This document shows positions 16,355 through 25,478 of a DNA stretch of 39,152 bases, one piece after another. Below the pieces are notes generated by a model. It was given only the letters and a program-made list of their open reading frames with translations, was not told the origin of the DNA and did not search any database. A program made the translations under genes and the position numbers. The stretch spans positions 1 to 39,152 of the forward strand of contig PAQS01000005.1 in the NCBI GenBank assembly GCA_002709385.1, written 5' to 3'. This DNA comes from Waddliaceae bacterium (GTDB lineage: Bacteria > Chlamydiota > Chlamydiia > Chlamydiales > GCA-2709385). Position 1 is the stretch's first letter. Every line of letters starts with the position of its first letter.

Positions 16355-17901
16355 ACTTGCTGCTCTTTCTCTACCTGAGAAACAACATCAAACCAAGTAA
16401 AAAGAAGCCGATCAGCTGTTAAATCTCCTACCTTAATTTTATTCTCTGTAGCTTCCCAAATAATGTTAAGAGTAGGATCTCCATCCTGGTAGTTGTCTGC
16501 CACTTTTTCCAAAAAGCGTGCTATGGTACTTGAAAACTTTTCTAAGTCTTCATGACTAACGTTTTTACCTTGAAAGAAAAATTGATTGGATTCAAGTAAA
16601 TGCAATAAATAAGTCTGATAATTCATGATCGTCACTCGGCCTTCAGCAGAGTATTTGGCTCCCAAAACAATATCTTTGGGGCTTGTCAGATTAACATTTT
16701 CAAATTCCACCTCTGTAAAAGTGCCTACTCCACCTAAATTACTTTCTAACTGAGTTCCGAAATAGAACATGCCATCTGCAATATCTTGTTCACTTGTAGC
16801 AAAGTCACTTTGCCCATAAAAGCCACCTTCTAAAACATGCACATGTTTAAATGCTTGATATTCTTCTATTCTTCTATTAAGTCCAAAAGTTTTTGCTGCA
16901 TTTTGTAAATGAACATCCATCCCTTCAGGGTATTCTTCTTTCAGAAAAAATTCTATATTACCAGTAAACCCTTGTTTTCCATCCTTATCTTCATCTCCCT
17001 TACAAAGAAAAGATATATTCGATACATTACGATGGTTAAACAGAGGGCTTCCACTTATAGAGGACATCATACTGCAATGAAGACCTATGGCATCATTTGT
17101 TAAATTGTTGATATTTTTTTCAATTCCAAATGGAAATTTGAAAGAACATTTTGCATTCAAATAAACATCTATTCCCTTTCCATCTTCTAAAACAGCATTT
17201 TTCAATAGATCTGTAGGTTTCTTTTCTTGCCCAGATACCTGCATCCCCAGACCCGTTGCATCCACAAAAAAAGTAGATCCTAAAACATCTGGATCCTCTA
17301 TTTGGTCGTTATTGACGTTAAACCCAAGCTCCACGCCATTCCACTTAAACAAATACTGTTTTTCATGCTCTTCACTCCACAATACGGACCAGCTAGGACC
17401 AAGATTCACTTTCCCTTGACGAAGAAGAAACTCTAATTTTTCATTCTGCTCTAAACCATCTAAACTAGAAAGAAACTCTTGAGAGCCATCTGCTTTTCTT
17501 AATCTAGAAAAAATAGAAAAACCTTCAATTTTCGATAACTCTTCTATTTTTCCTAAATCTGTTTCAGAATGAGCAGAAATATATATATCTCCCTCTGTCA
17601 TTATTGATAAAGAGGTCGCAAAGAGCGTTGTTCCTACTTTCACAACATCATCACAAGTAATCTCACGCGTATCTGTAGTGAACTTTAGCCCTTCAATCTG
17701 ATAGTCAAAACGGAAAGGATATCCCGCTAAAGAAATACGGTCATAACTTAAATGTTTTAGCTCATCTTCCTTTTCAAGTAGTTTTTTTTGTAAGAGATTG
17801 AGATCACTCGTTAAGCGTTGTCTTCCTTCATTCGCTACAAAATACCAAATCCCAGTGTAGAGAATCGAAAGTAAAATAAGTCCTTTTATTATCCGTTTCA
17901 T
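16351..17901 (-). CDS. DUF2125-like membrane-anchored periplasmic protein
   Basis: This 516-residue protein has an N-terminal signal anchor (residues about 5-24, LILLSILYTGIWYFVA) and a large extracytoplasmic domain. A GYPFRFDY motif at residues 60-67 is the hallmark of the DUF2125 family known from alphaproteobacteria, where related sequences read G[FY]PFRFD. The rest is beta-rich, with repeats of short strands and an acidic middle. The biochemical role is unknown. The ATG at 17901 follows AAAGGAACGAAAA. It shares a stop-start overlap with the following small lipoprotein gene. It is divergent from the AAA+ gene across an 84-base gap. Confidence 0.7.
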   Translation of the reverse strand: MKRIIKGLILLSILYTGIWYFVANEGRQRLTSDLNLLQKKLLEKEDELKHLSYDRISLAGYPFRFDYQIEGLKFTTDTREITCDDVVKVGTTLFATSLSIMTEGDIYISAHSETDLGKIEELSKIEGFSIFSRLRKADGSQEFLSSLDGLEQNEKLEFLLRQGKVNLGPSWSVLWSEEHEKQYLFKWNGVELGFNVNNDQIEDPDVLGSTFFVDATGLGMQVSGQEKKPTDLLKNAVLEDGKGIDVYLNAKCSFKFPFGIEKNINNLTNDAIGLHCSMMSSISGSPLFNHRNVSNISFLCKGDEDKDGKQGFTGNIEFFLKEEYPEGMDVHLQNAAKTFGLNRRIEEYQAFKHVHVLEGGFYGQSDFATSEQDIADGMFYFGTQLESNLGGVGTFTEVEFENVNLTSPKDIVLGAKYSAEGRVTIMNYQTYLLHLLESNQFFFQGKNVSHEDLEKFSSTIARFLEKVADNYQDGDPTLNIIWEATENKIKVGDLTADRLLFTWFDVVSQVEKEQQV

Positions 17902-17985
17902 TTTTCGTTCCTTTCCTAAGCGCCTGTATTGTATACTGTTTGGTCCCGAATCATATGTTAACTATTCATTTCAAAAAAGCAGATT

Positions 17986-19149
17986 ATGTGTTTACAGGCC
18001 ATACAAGCAGAACCTACACGGAAATATTTTAACTTTTACACAAGCGTAGAAGAGGTAAAAAAAACTCTTCTTGATCCAAATTTATATATTTCTAAATTGA
18101 AATCTGCATCGAAGGAAACTTTTCGCGTCAGTAAAATACTTGCCACTCATGTCTCTTTTGTCGCTCAAAAAGTATATGAATTTGTTTTACGCCATAAAAA
18201 AGCTTTTATTTTATATCCCCTTCTTGCTGCTGCTATGGCTTTATGCATGGCCACTCCTGGACAAATGGCGATGGCTTTGATTCCTGGTTTTGGTTGGGGA
18301 CTCATGTTTACAGAGGGTGAAGATCTTCCTGGTGACTATTTAGAAAGAGTCAAACTTTCTCCCAGTAAAAACCACTGGCTCCCTTCTTCACAAGAACCTC
18401 TAAAAGGCAAACTTCAAGACCGTCGAAAAGTTCTAGATACAATTAAAGGCCATCTAGAAAGTGAAGCACCCTATGGATGGACCCTCCTTTATGGCTCCTC
18501 AGGTGTAGGAAAAAGTTCCGCTTTAGATGTCCTAGCACAAGAACTCAGCGCTGAGGGACACGCCGTATACTTTTTAAATACAACTGTGCTGAAAGGTGGA
18601 CCAGTAAAAGGATCTTTGGATCGACGTTTTCATTTGATCGCCACAGAACTAAGCGCGAAATCTTTGATTCAACGAAAGCCACCTATTTTAATTATCGATG
18701 AATTCCACCGCTTAGTGGATCCAAATAGCCCAGGTTTCAACGATTGCTTAAAAGACTCCGCTTTGATTCCTCTCAAGTTCAACATACTGGCAGCAACAAC
18801 AAAAAAAGACCGCCAGCAAATCATGTCCAATGATAGCGCTCTACTTACTCGTTTTGACGGTACACAATTTGAATTGCCTAATATGGATACAGAGTCTATT
18901 CAAACAACAGTAAAAAAAGTAAAACATAGTCGCTTTGAAGAAAAGTATCAGGTTCATATTCCAGATGAAATCATCGATCAAACAGTTTCCTTTGTTGTAG
19001 AGTCTGGAATCAGAGAAAATCTATACACAAAAAGAGTGATGACCTTAATAGAAAAAGCTTGTTTTCACTGCTCTAAACAACATAAAAATTATTACACTCT
19101 AAACTGGAACGATATTAACACACAAATTCAAAGACACTCTTTTGATTGA
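17986..19149 (+). CDS. Membrane-anchored Clp-like AAA+ ATPase
   Basis: This 387-residue protein has a basic helical N terminus and a hydrophobic hairpin at about residues 74-108 (FILYPLLAAAMALCMA, then MAMALIPGFGWGLMF). A single AAA+ module follows: Walker A GSSGVGKSS at 170-178, a pore-loop-like region with SLDRRFHLIATEL, Walker B ILIIDEFH near 234-241, sensor-1 area AATTKK near 269, and a likely arginine finger in LLTRFD (R289). The layout resembles one ring of ClpA/B, so it probably unfolds or remodels proteins at a membrane. The N-terminal hairpin is Inc-like rather than a Clp N domain. The ATG at 17986 has a weak ribosome site. Four Inc-like genes follow in the same direction from 59 bp downstream. 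Confidence 0.8.
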   Translation: MCLQAIQAEPTRKYFNFYTSVEEVKKTLLDPNLYISKLKSASKETFRVSKILATHVSFVAQKVYEFVLRHKKAFILYPLLAAAMALCMATPGQMAMALIPGFGWGLMFTEGEDLPGDYLERVKLSPSKNHWLPSSQEPLKGKLQDRRKVLDTIKGHLESEAPYGWTLLYGSSGVGKSSALDVLAQELSAEGHAVYFLNTTVLKGGPVKGSLDRRFHLIATELSAKSLIQRKPPILIIDEFHRLVDPNSPGFNDCLKDSALIPLKFNILAATTKKDRQQIMSNDSALLTRFDGTQFELPNMDTESIQTTVKKVKHSRFEEKYQVHIPDEIIDQTVSFVVESGIRENLYTKRVMTLIEKACFHCSKQHKNYYTLNWNDINTQIQRHSFD

Positions 19150-19208
19150 TATAAATGTGACAACTATTGAAAATATTTACTCAACTATCAAACTAAAAGG
19201 ATATAAAA

Positions 19209-19733
19209 ATGGATATAGATCAGTTTTGCCCTACAAGAAATCCAGAAATTAATTTTTCTCTCCCTACAAATGTTCCTAGAGGCAGATCTCCAGAGACAAT
19301 CAAAACTAAAAACATCAGCTCTCTAATTTTTGCTATTACGAGCGTTCCTGCTCTAATGCTGCCTTTTGTTCTCTTTACACAGAATCCTTCAAAAGCACCC
19401 TCTGATGCTATCCAATTGCTTTTCTCTAGTTTTTTTGCTTCTGCATTCCTTGTAGGTACATCATACAGCATCTCTACAGCTAAGGAAGAAGAAACGGTAT
19501 TAGATCAGTATGATTCTTCTGAAACAATTAAAAGTACAAACATCAATTCTCTAATTTCTGCTATTGCGAGCGTTCCTGCTCTAATGCTGCCTTTTGTTCT
19601 CCTTACACAGAATCCTTCAAAAGCACCCTCTGATGCTATCCAATTGCTTTTCTCTAGTTTTTTTGCTTCTGTATTCCTTGTAGGTACATCATACAGCATC
19701 TCTACGGCTGAAGAAACCGGCGACAACATATAA
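19209..19733 (+). CDS. Inc-like four-TM protein made by internal duplication
   Basis: This 174-residue protein consists of two near-identical 76-residue halves. Each contains a pair of hydrophobic helices (about 36-57 and 67-88, then 112-133 and 143-164) joined by QNPSKAPSDAIQ. Paired close-set hydrophobic helices with hydrophilic ends are the signature of chlamydial inclusion-membrane proteins; here the unit is doubled. The DNA copies are offset by 228 bases and almost identical from about 19540-19720, so the duplication is recent. The ATG at 19209 is preceded by AAAGGAT. It may be co-transcribed with the AAA+ gene, ending at 19149. Function unknown. Confidence 0.7.
   Translation: MDIDQFCPTRNPEINFSLPTNVPRGRSPETIKTKNISSLIFAITSVPALMLPFVLFTQNPSKAPSDAIQLLFSSFFASAFLVGTSYSISTAKEEETVLDQYDSSETIKSTNINSLISAIASVPALMLPFVLLTQNPSKAPSDAIQLLFSSFFASVFLVGTSYSISTAEETGDNI
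19293..19720 (+). repeat. 228-bp in-frame tandem duplication
   Basis: The stretch from about 19293 recurs at an offset of exactly 228 bases (for example GAACCGTTCCTG-like codons aside, TAGGTACATCATACAGCA is at 19453 and 19681). The copies are nearly identical over most of their length and 228 is a multiple of three, so the reading frame is kept. It gives the host protein its two-half structure. Confidence 0.9.
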
Positions 19734-19753
19734 AAACCTTAAAAAGGTTAAAA

Positions 19754-19786
19754 TTGCCTGTTATTTTTTTAAAAAACAACAGGCAA
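19754..19786 (+). terminator. Hairpin after the duplicated Inc-like gene
   Basis: TTGCCTGTT (19754-19762) pairs with AACAGGCAA (19778-19786), and the T-rich and A-rich loop sides can pair further. It lies 20 bases after the stop. No T run follows, so it may be a partial terminator or processing stem within an otherwise polycistronic cluster. Confidence 0.45.
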
Positions 19787-19814
19787 TAAAACTCAAAAGG
19801 AAATCATTTAAAAA

Positions 19815-20237
19815 ATGGAAGTGCAAACAAAACAAAACTCAAATCACCCAGAAAACAATACAATATTTCAAAACACCGAAGAATATAACAGGTTTAATAT
19901 ATCTAACTATATTCCTAATTACAGTACCTGTTTGAATACTTGCTATGATTTAGGTAGTTTATGCCGTCTTATATGTGATGATGAACTAATAGAAGAATGT
20001 AAACGCATTTCTGTAATCCTTTCTAGTGTTTGCATACTAAGTATACCTGTCGCGGCTTATGTTATTGCTATGACATATAGTAACTCGAAAACACGCGAAA
20101 TCATGACTACTATATCACTGCTTTCTACAACTTTAATTGGAACAGGTTCATCTCTTTCTCTATCTTCTTCTGGAGTACTTGTAAAATTAGAACAATGTAA
20201 GGATGAAGAAGAAAATTCTGACATCATAGATATTTAA
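19815..20237 (+). CDS. Inc-like protein with two TM helices
   Basis: This 140-residue protein has a hydrophilic, Asn-rich N terminus of about 60 residues, then two hydrophobic segments (about 65-87 and 96-123) separated by a short polar turn (YSNSKTREIM), and an acidic tail. This bilobed hydrophobic layout, with no signal peptide, fits inclusion-membrane proteins injected by a type III system. It contains five Cys residues in the first 62. The segments and spacing resemble those of the next two genes, so it may be a more distant paralogue. Not recognised by name. The ATG at 19815 has AAAGGAAATC upstream. Confidence 0.65.
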   Translation: MEVQTKQNSNHPENNTIFQNTEEYNRFNISNYIPNYSTCLNTCYDLGSLCRLICDDELIEECKRISVILSSVCILSIPVAAYVIAMTYSNSKTREIMTTISLLSTTLIGTGSSLSLSSSGVLVKLEQCKDEEENSDIIDI

Positions 20238-20284
20238 AACAACAAGAATGTTTTTCGAAATCTGTATAAAAAAGGAAACGAGCA

Positions 20285-20635
20285 TTGAGCATAGAAATAA
20301 CACCTTCATTAGAAACGACAAACTCAGAACATCGTAATTACATTTTAGAAAACACAGAAGTTCTTCAATGCAATGCGAAGTGTGTAGCTTTATCATCATT
20401 AATGTTTGCAGGAGCTTCTTGTGTGTTTGCTTCTGTGGTTGTTGGTATCCCTACTTTTGCTGCATTTATGGCAACGAGAAGCAAAGATGTACAAGAAAAG
20501 TTTTTAATGACAACTACTTTAGCCGTTCTTTCTTTTGCTGTATGTACATTTTCTTCTATAGCCTCTTCTAAAATCATCAAAGAAACATACCCTAGTTCAG
20601 AAGCTGAAAATAGGATTTCTGTAATAGACGTATAA
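20285..20635 (+). CDS. Inc-like protein with two TM helices, paralogue of the next gene
   Basis: This 116-residue protein has a short polar N terminus, two hydrophobic segments (about 34-63 and 72-95) with a turn TRSKDVQEK, and a short acidic tail. The layout is that of chlamydial inclusion-membrane proteins. It aligns along its length with the product of 20722-21087: both have LQCNAKC-/LHRCSIKC-type starts to the first helix, VPxF near its end and a matching second helix. The start appears to be TTG at 20285 with AAGGA upstream; the only in-frame ATG (20402) would cut into the first helix. Confidence 0.65.
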   Translation: MSIEITPSLETTNSEHRNYILENTEVLQCNAKCVALSSLMFAGASCVFASVVVGIPTFAAFMATRSKDVQEKFLMTTTLAVLSFAVCTFSSIASSKIIKETYPSSEAENRISVIDV

Positions 20636-20641
20636 ATCACT

Positions 20642-20672
20642 CCCTGTTGTAAACTATCTGTTTACAATAGGG
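20642..20672 (+). terminator. Perfect hairpin between two Inc-like genes
   Basis: CCCTGTTGTAAAC (20642-20654) pairs with GTTTACAATAGGG (20660-20672) over 13 positions, one of them G-U, around a TATCT loop. No T run follows. It starts 7 bases after the stop and may act as terminator or RNA stabiliser. Confidence 0.5.
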
Positions 20673-20721
20673 CTATACAAAAAACTCCACTCAAAACCAT
20701 AAAATATATTTTTTTAAATTT

Positions 20722-21087
20722 ATGCATACAAATACAACAATAGAGTTAACTGATATAAATTCAGTTACAATTAACAATTCAATTCATATCAAAGAAAACG
20801 AAAGTGCGTTGCATAGATGCTCAATTAAATGCATGAGCGTATCATCTCTTATTTTAACAGGTGCCTGTATAGGTTGTTTAGCAAGTGCAGCAATTATTAC
20901 TGTCCCTAGTTTTATTTTTTTCATTGCTCATAGAAACCCCGAATCTCAACAAAAAATTCTAAACTTAGCGATTACAGGAGCCTTAAGCCTTTCTGGGTGC
21001 ACATTGTTTTCTCTTGCTGCCTGTAAATTTCTCGCAAAGAATCATTTTAATGAAAATAGTGGGAATACCCTTACAAGTACCGTATAA
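20722..21087 (+). CDS. Inc-like protein with two TM helices, paralogue of the previous gene
   Basis: This 121-residue protein has a polar Thr/Asn-rich N terminus, two hydrophobic segments (about 40-69 and 80-102) separated by HRNPESQQKI, and a short Ser/Thr/Asn tail. It is clearly related to the product of 20285-20635 in order, spacing and several Cys and Pro positions (VPSFIFF against IPTFAAF). This suggests tandem gene duplication and divergence, common for Inc genes. The ATG at 20722 follows an AT-rich stretch without an obvious ribosome site. Function unknown. Confidence 0.65.
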   Translation: MHTNTTIELTDINSVTINNSIHIKENESALHRCSIKCMSVSSLILTGACIGCLASAAIITVPSFIFFIAHRNPESQQKILNLAITGALSLSGCTLFSLAACKFLAKNHFNENSGNTLTSTV

Positions 21088-21097
21088 CTTTTCATCA

Positions 21098-21134
21098 CTT
21101 TTGCACTGTAAATAATTTACTTAGAGAGCAAAAG
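21098..21134 (+). other. Inverted repeat between Inc-like cluster and glyQS
   Basis: CTTTTGC (21098-21104) pairs with GCAAAAG (21128-21134), and an inner GTAAATAATTTAC is itself a palindrome. It lies 10 bases after the stop of the last Inc-like gene. It could be a weak terminator or a regulatory site of glyQS; there is no T run to decide. Confidence 0.35.
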
Positions 21135-21213
21135 CTAGGACTTTGAAATAAATACAAACACCGAGTAAACTTATCCACTATACTAAACTCACTTCAACTT
21201 ACTGAGGGCTAGA

Positions 21214-24200
21214 ATGATCTATTTCCAAGACGCCATTCATCGTTTAAATGAATACTGGCAAAAACGTGGCTGCATTATTCATCAAGGTTACGACTTGGAA
21301 ATGGGTGCTGGGACATTTAACCCTGCAACATTCTTACGTTGTTTAGGGCCAGAACCTTACAGTGCTGCTTATGCTGAAGCGTGTAGACGCCCAACCGACG
21401 GTCGTTACGGAGAAAACCCTAACCGTCTTCAACACTACTATCAGTATCAAGTAATCCTCAAACCATCTCCAGAGAAGCTTCAAGAATATTATTTAGAATC
21501 TTTGGAAGCCATGGGTGTTGATTTAAGCAAGCATGATATTCGCTTTGTTCATGACGATTGGGAGTCCCCAACTCTTGGAGCTTGGGGGCTTGGCTGGGAA
21601 GTATGGCTCGATGGCATGGAAGTTACACAATATACTTACTTCCAAGCAGTGGGAGGAATGACTCTCAAGCCAATTACGGGTGAATTGACTTACGGAATGG
21701 AGCGCCTTGTTACTTATCTCCAGAACGTTGATAGTATTTTTGATATTCAGTGGAATGAAGAACTTACCTACCGCGATATCTATCACCGAAATGAAGTAGA
21801 ATTTAGTTCTTATAACTTTGAAGCTGCTGATACAGATATGTGGTTCCGTCACTTTGATGATTACGAGCGCGAAGCTGGTCGTTTGATGGAAAAAGGACTT
21901 CCCTTGCCTGCGTACGACTTCGTAATGAAAGCCTCTCATGCTTTTAACTTGCTTGATGCACGCGGCGTAATTTCTGTTACAGAACGTACAGGGTATATCT
22001 CTCGTATTCGAAACCTGTCACGATCCATTGCTGAAGCTTACTGTAAAAGCCGAGAAGAGCAAGGATTTCCTCTCTTAAAAGAACCTCTTCCAGAAATTGA
22101 AAAATATTCTGTTGCTCCAAGCAATGCTGCAGCTTCTTTTGATGCAAAATCTGTTGACGATTTCGTTTTGGAAATTGGTTCAGAAGAACTTCCTGCAACA
22201 TTTGTGCCTATTGCATGTACAAATTTAAAGCGTGATATAGAAGCACTGCTAAAGAAAGAAAAGCTGAGCTACTCCAAAATTGAAATGATGGGTACCCCTC
22301 GTCGTACAGTAGCCTATATTTCTGACTTAGCCGGCGGAACTGCGGCGGAAAAGACAGAGCGAAAAGGCCCTGCCATCAAAGCTGCCTTCACTGATGATGG
22401 TGTTCTCTCAAAAGCTGGACAAGGGTTCTTCCGATCCATTGGAATGGATCCTACAATCACTCTTGAAGCAATACGCTCTGGATCTATTGCTGAATTAGAA
22501 ATTCGTTCCATAAAAGGAGTCGATTACCTTTTTGCTATTCTAAGTAGTGAGGCAAAATCTGCCGTATCGATATTGGCTGAAAAACTCCCTGAAATTATTC
22601 TTCAACTAGATTTTCCTAAGCAAATGCGCTGGGGAAATATGGATGCATCATATGCTCGCCCTTTACGTTGGATCCTTGCCCTTTACGGAACTCGCTCTTT
22701 AGAGTTTACTGTAGCGGGTATAGAAACAAGTAAAACTAGCTATGGGCACCGTCAACTCAGCCCTGATTCATTTATTATTGATAAAGCTCAAGATTTTGTT
22801 GAAACCTTGCGCCAGCATAAGGTTCTTGTCAATATCGATGAACGTCGCCAGGAAATTGAACGACAGCTTTCTTCCATAGAAAAAGCATTAGAACGCAAAG
22901 TTGTTGCCCAAGAGAAGGTGCTTGCCCAAGTCTTACACCTTGTAGAGTGGCCTCACCTCACAGTGAGTGATTTTGATCCAAAATTTTTAAAAATTCCTAA
23001 GGAAGTTCTCATCTCTGAAATGGTAGAACACCAAAAGTACTTCCCTATGGCGCGTGAAGATGGGGCTTTAAGCCAACATTTCATCATTACAGCGAATAAC
23101 ACCCCAAGCGATCAAATTCGCCAAGGTAACCAAAAAGTCTTATCTGCTCGACTTTCAGATGGAGCTTTTCTTTACCACCAAGATCTTAAACATCAACTGA
23201 GTGATTTCAACGAAAAACTTCGCTCTGTCACTTTCCAAAAGAGCCTTGGCTCCGTATTTGATAAAGTAGAACGCATTGTAAAACATGTCGAAGTACTACA
23301 TAAAGAATTAGGACTAGGTGATTTAAATAAAGCCAAACGTGCAGCTGAACTCTGTAAAGCTGACTTAGCATCTGAAATGGTCTACGAATTCCCAGAACTA
23401 CAGGGTATTATTGGACAATACTACGCAGAAGCTCAAGGAGAAGACCACGAAGTTGCTCAAGCAATTGACGAACATTGGATGCCTCGAGGTGAAAGTGCTC
23501 CAATACCAGAAACTGATGCTGGAACTTTAGTTGCCTTAGCAGATAAGTTTGATAATCTAATTGGATGCTTTGGAGTAGGTTTAAAGCCAAGCTCTTCAAG
23601 TGATCCTTATGCTTTACGCCGACAAGTTCTAGGTATTATTCGCATTCTTATTCAAGGAAGACTACGCATGCCCATGCGTCAAATACTAGAAGCATGCTCT
23701 AAAAATTTTCCTGATGCTATGATTGAAGAGCGTGAAACCATCATCGATGAGATTTTACACTTTATGGTGAATCGCATTAAAACAAGTTTTCAGGATTTTG
23801 GTCTGGAAAAAGATGAGATTGAAGCAAGTCTATCATCAGGCTTCAGCGATATCTATGACAGTTTTTGCCAGGTCGAAGCACTACACCGCTTCCGCCAAGA
23901 AGATCCAAAGTTCCCTTTACTCTTGGAAGTATACAAGCGCGCAAGAGGACAGATATCTGGCCACAAAAACTACGATTTCTCAGCAAACTTGCTTGTAGAA
24001 GAAGCTGAAAAAGCTTTTTTCGATGAATTAAGCAAGACAGAAGAAAACTTTGCTAGCTGCTTAAAAGAGTACCGTTATGCAGATGCTTACCGACTCATTG
24101 CGGGCCTACAAGAACCTATGGCTCATCTTTTTGATGAAGTACGTATTGTGGCAGATGATGAAAAACTAAAACAAAACCGTATCAGTTTGCTTCAAAGAGA

Positions 24201-24267
24201 ATTCTCCATGTTTGAGCGTCTTGTAGATTTTGAAAAGATACAAGACAAACAAAAAGCAAATAAGTAG
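21214..24267 (+). CDS. glyQS: Glycyl-tRNA synthetase, fused alpha and beta subunits
   Basis: This 1017-residue enzyme charges tRNA-Gly with glycine. Residues 1 to about 285 are the alpha (catalytic) subunit: it opens with a helix containing YWQKRGC, followed by [18 protein letters not shown]-type residues ([18 protein letters not shown]) and LTYGMERL. A short linker (around 285-310) leads into the beta subunit from [13 protein letters not shown] to the anticodon-binding end near residue 990. Most bacteria with this heterotetrameric type use two genes; the single-chain form is a known feature of chlamydiae. The ATG at 21214 has GAGGG upstream. A strong terminator follows. Its position near dnaG recalls the order in Chlamydia trachomatis, where the two are close. 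Confidence 0.96.
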   Translation: MIYFQDAIHRLNEYWQKRGCIIHQGYDLEMGAGTFNPATFLRCLGPEPYSAAYAEACRRPTDGRYGENPNRLQHYYQYQVILKPSPEKLQEYYLESLEAMGVDLSKHDIRFVHDDWESPTLGAWGLGWEVWLDGMEVTQYTYFQAVGGMTLKPITGELTYGMERLVTYLQNVDSIFDIQWNEELTYRDIYHRNEVEFSSYNFEAADTDMWFRHFDDYEREAGRLMEKGLPLPAYDFVMKASHAFNLLDARGVISVTERTGYISRIRNLSRSIAEAYCKSREEQGFPLLKEPLPEIEKYSVAPSNAAASFDAKSVDDFVLEIGSEELPATFVPIACTNLKRDIEALLKKEKLSYSKIEMMGTPRRTVAYISDLAGGTAAEKTERKGPAIKAAFTDDGVLSKAGQGFFRSIGMDPTITLEAIRSGSIAELEIRSIKGVDYLFAILSSEAKSAVSILAEKLPEIILQLDFPKQMRWGNMDASYARPLRWILALYGTRSLEFTVAGIETSKTSYGHRQLSPDSFIIDKAQDFVETLRQHKVLVNIDERRQEIERQLSSIEKALERKVVAQEKVLAQVLHLVEWPHLTVSDFDPKFLKIPKEVLISEMVEHQKYFPMAREDGALSQHFIITANNTPSDQIRQGNQKVLSARLSDGAFLYHQDLKHQLSDFNEKLRSVTFQKSLGSVFDKVERIVKHVEVLHKELGLGDLNKAKRAAELCKADLASEMVYEFPELQGIIGQYYAEAQGEDHEVAQAIDEHWMPRGESAPIPETDAGTLVALADKFDNLIGCFGVGLKPSSSSDPYALRRQVLGIIRILIQGRLRMPMRQILEACSKNFPDAMIEERETIIDEILHFMVNRIKTSFQDFGLEKDEIEASLSSGFSDIYDSFCQVEALHRFRQEDPKFPLLLEVYKRARGQISGHKNYDFSANLLVEEAEKAFFDELSKTEENFASCLKEYRYADAYRLIAGLQEPMAHLFDEVRIVADDEKLKQNRISLLQREFSMFERLVDFEKIQDKQKANK

Positions 24268-24342
24268 GTAAAAAAAAGAGCCTTGTCACTGAACATAGCT
24301 CTAAATAGTTTTAACCTCTAATGACTACCTTCGTTTGATTTA

Positions 24343-24385
24343 AAAACTCTCTGAAAATATACTTTCAGGGAGTTTTTATTTTTCA
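24343..24385 (+). terminator. Rho-independent terminator of glyQS
   Basis: AAAACTCTCTGAAA (24343-24356) pairs with TTTCAGGGAGTTTT (24363-24376) over 14 positions with one G-U pair. A T-rich tail continues to 24385. It separates glyQS from the Inc-like gene at 24417. Confidence 0.88.
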
Positions 24386-24416
24386 AAATCACTGATTTAT
24401 TTAATAAAGGTATTTT

Positions 24417-25055
24417 ATGTGCTTGGTAGTAAACTCCAATACTGAAGACTATCCTCTTAATGAAACGCAAACTTATAGAGCAGTTCCATCATCTGCAAGC
24501 ATCTGGAAAAGTAGGGCAGCTTGTTCCATAGGAACAACTTATTGCGGAGTTGCTCTTCCTGTGCTCACCTGGCTTACAGCAGCTTATTTAACAGGGTCTG
24601 AATATACTGGGCGTATGGTTGGAGCTGCTACGTTTGCATTCGTTACATCAGGGGCGTGCGCTGCCACAGTCATTGGCTGTACTTGCTCTGCTACTATGCA
24701 AAACCTTAGCTCATTATTTCTTGGTTCTAGCGATCACGAATCTGAGTTTCACTCAGTTCATTTTACCCCAAACGAACAAAGCTGGAGCGCACTATTAGGA
24801 GTATCGGCTAACGCTATTGGTATGAGTACCCCCTTTCTTTCAGCAATGGCAGCATTTGCAGAAACAGGGTCTTCTAAAACAGCATTAACCTATATGACTG
24901 TAATGGGAATCGCAGCAACTTATCCTATTGCCTTGGTAACACTAGGGTCTTTCCTTATTTATGATAAGTATATCGACCCTTGCGGTATCCCTTCAAGTAC
25001 AGAGAATAACACTTATGAAGACGAGCTTCCTATAAATCTTGATGAAATGGTTTAG
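24417..25055 (+). CDS. Inc-like four-TM protein, unrecognised
   Basis: This 212-residue protein has a polar N terminus of about 30 residues, two hydrophobic helices (about 36-58 and 62-90, rich in Ala, Gly, Cys and Thr), a polar middle (around 95-120), a second pair of hydrophobic helices (about 122-145 and 150-180) and an acidic tail. Two helical hairpins without a signal peptide fit an Inc-like protein, as in the cluster 4 kb upstream. No name can be given. The ATG at 24417 is preceded by AAAGGT. It converges on the DCC-family gene with a 9-base gap. A separate transcript is likely because a terminator lies before it. Confidence 0.65.
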   Translation: MCLVVNSNTEDYPLNETQTYRAVPSSASIWKSRAACSIGTTYCGVALPVLTWLTAAYLTGSEYTGRMVGAATFAFVTSGACAATVIGCTCSATMQNLSSLFLGSSDHESEFHSVHFTPNEQSWSALLGVSANAIGMSTPFLSAMAAFAETGSSKTALTYMTVMGIAATYPIALVTLGSFLIYDKYIDPCGIPSSTENNTYEDELPINLDEMV

Positions 25056-25064
25056 GAAAACAAG

Positions 25065-25478
25065 CTACGGAAGAAAACGTTTACGTTCTTCTTCCGTAGG
25101 AACTTTACAAGTATCTGCTGAAGAAAAAAAACGCTTCCGATTCTTAGCAATTAAACGATAAAAAGGATCAAAAATAGCTAAGGGAATAAAACTTAAAATC
25201 CCAAAAACTTTCCACCTTCCACCTAGGTACCAGGCAATGCGAAATGCAGCTTTACTACGAAAAAACGTTGCTTCCGTAGGTTTACCTCGATTCTCTACAA
25301 GGACCATACTATCTAAATCTGGATCCTGATCACGCATTTCTTTTAGGTTTTGTTTTGCTGTTTCCCCTTGAAGTGGCGCAAAAAGAAAGCATTTCTTGCG
25401 ATCTCTTTTGAGTATAAACTGTACAGACCGGGCACACATCCCGCATTCTCCATCGTAGTAAACTAGGTGCTCTGCCAT
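25065..25478 (-). CDS. DCC-family (DUF393) thiol-disulfide oxidoreductase-like protein
   Basis: This 137-residue protein matches the DCC family, named from its Asp-Cys-Cys style motif: YYDGECGMCARSVQFILKRD at residues 7-26, with Cys12 and Cys15 as a CxxC pair. It is thought to be thioredoxin-like, but the enzymatic role is unproven. It has one hydrophobic stretch in the second half (FGILSFIPLAIF) followed by a basic FYRLIAKNRKRFF run, as is normal for the family. The ATG at 25478 is preceded by AGAGGATTAT and lies 16 bases inside the 3' end of the RND pump gene, so translation is coupled to it. It may maintain a thiol state in the pump or act independently. Confidence 0.85.
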   Translation of the reverse strand: MAEHLVYYDGECGMCARSVQFILKRDRKKCFLFAPLQGETAKQNLKEMRDQDPDLDSMVLVENRGKPTEATFFRSKAAFRIAWYLGGRWKVFGILSFIPLAIFDPFYRLIAKNRKRFFSSADTCKVPTEEERKRFLP

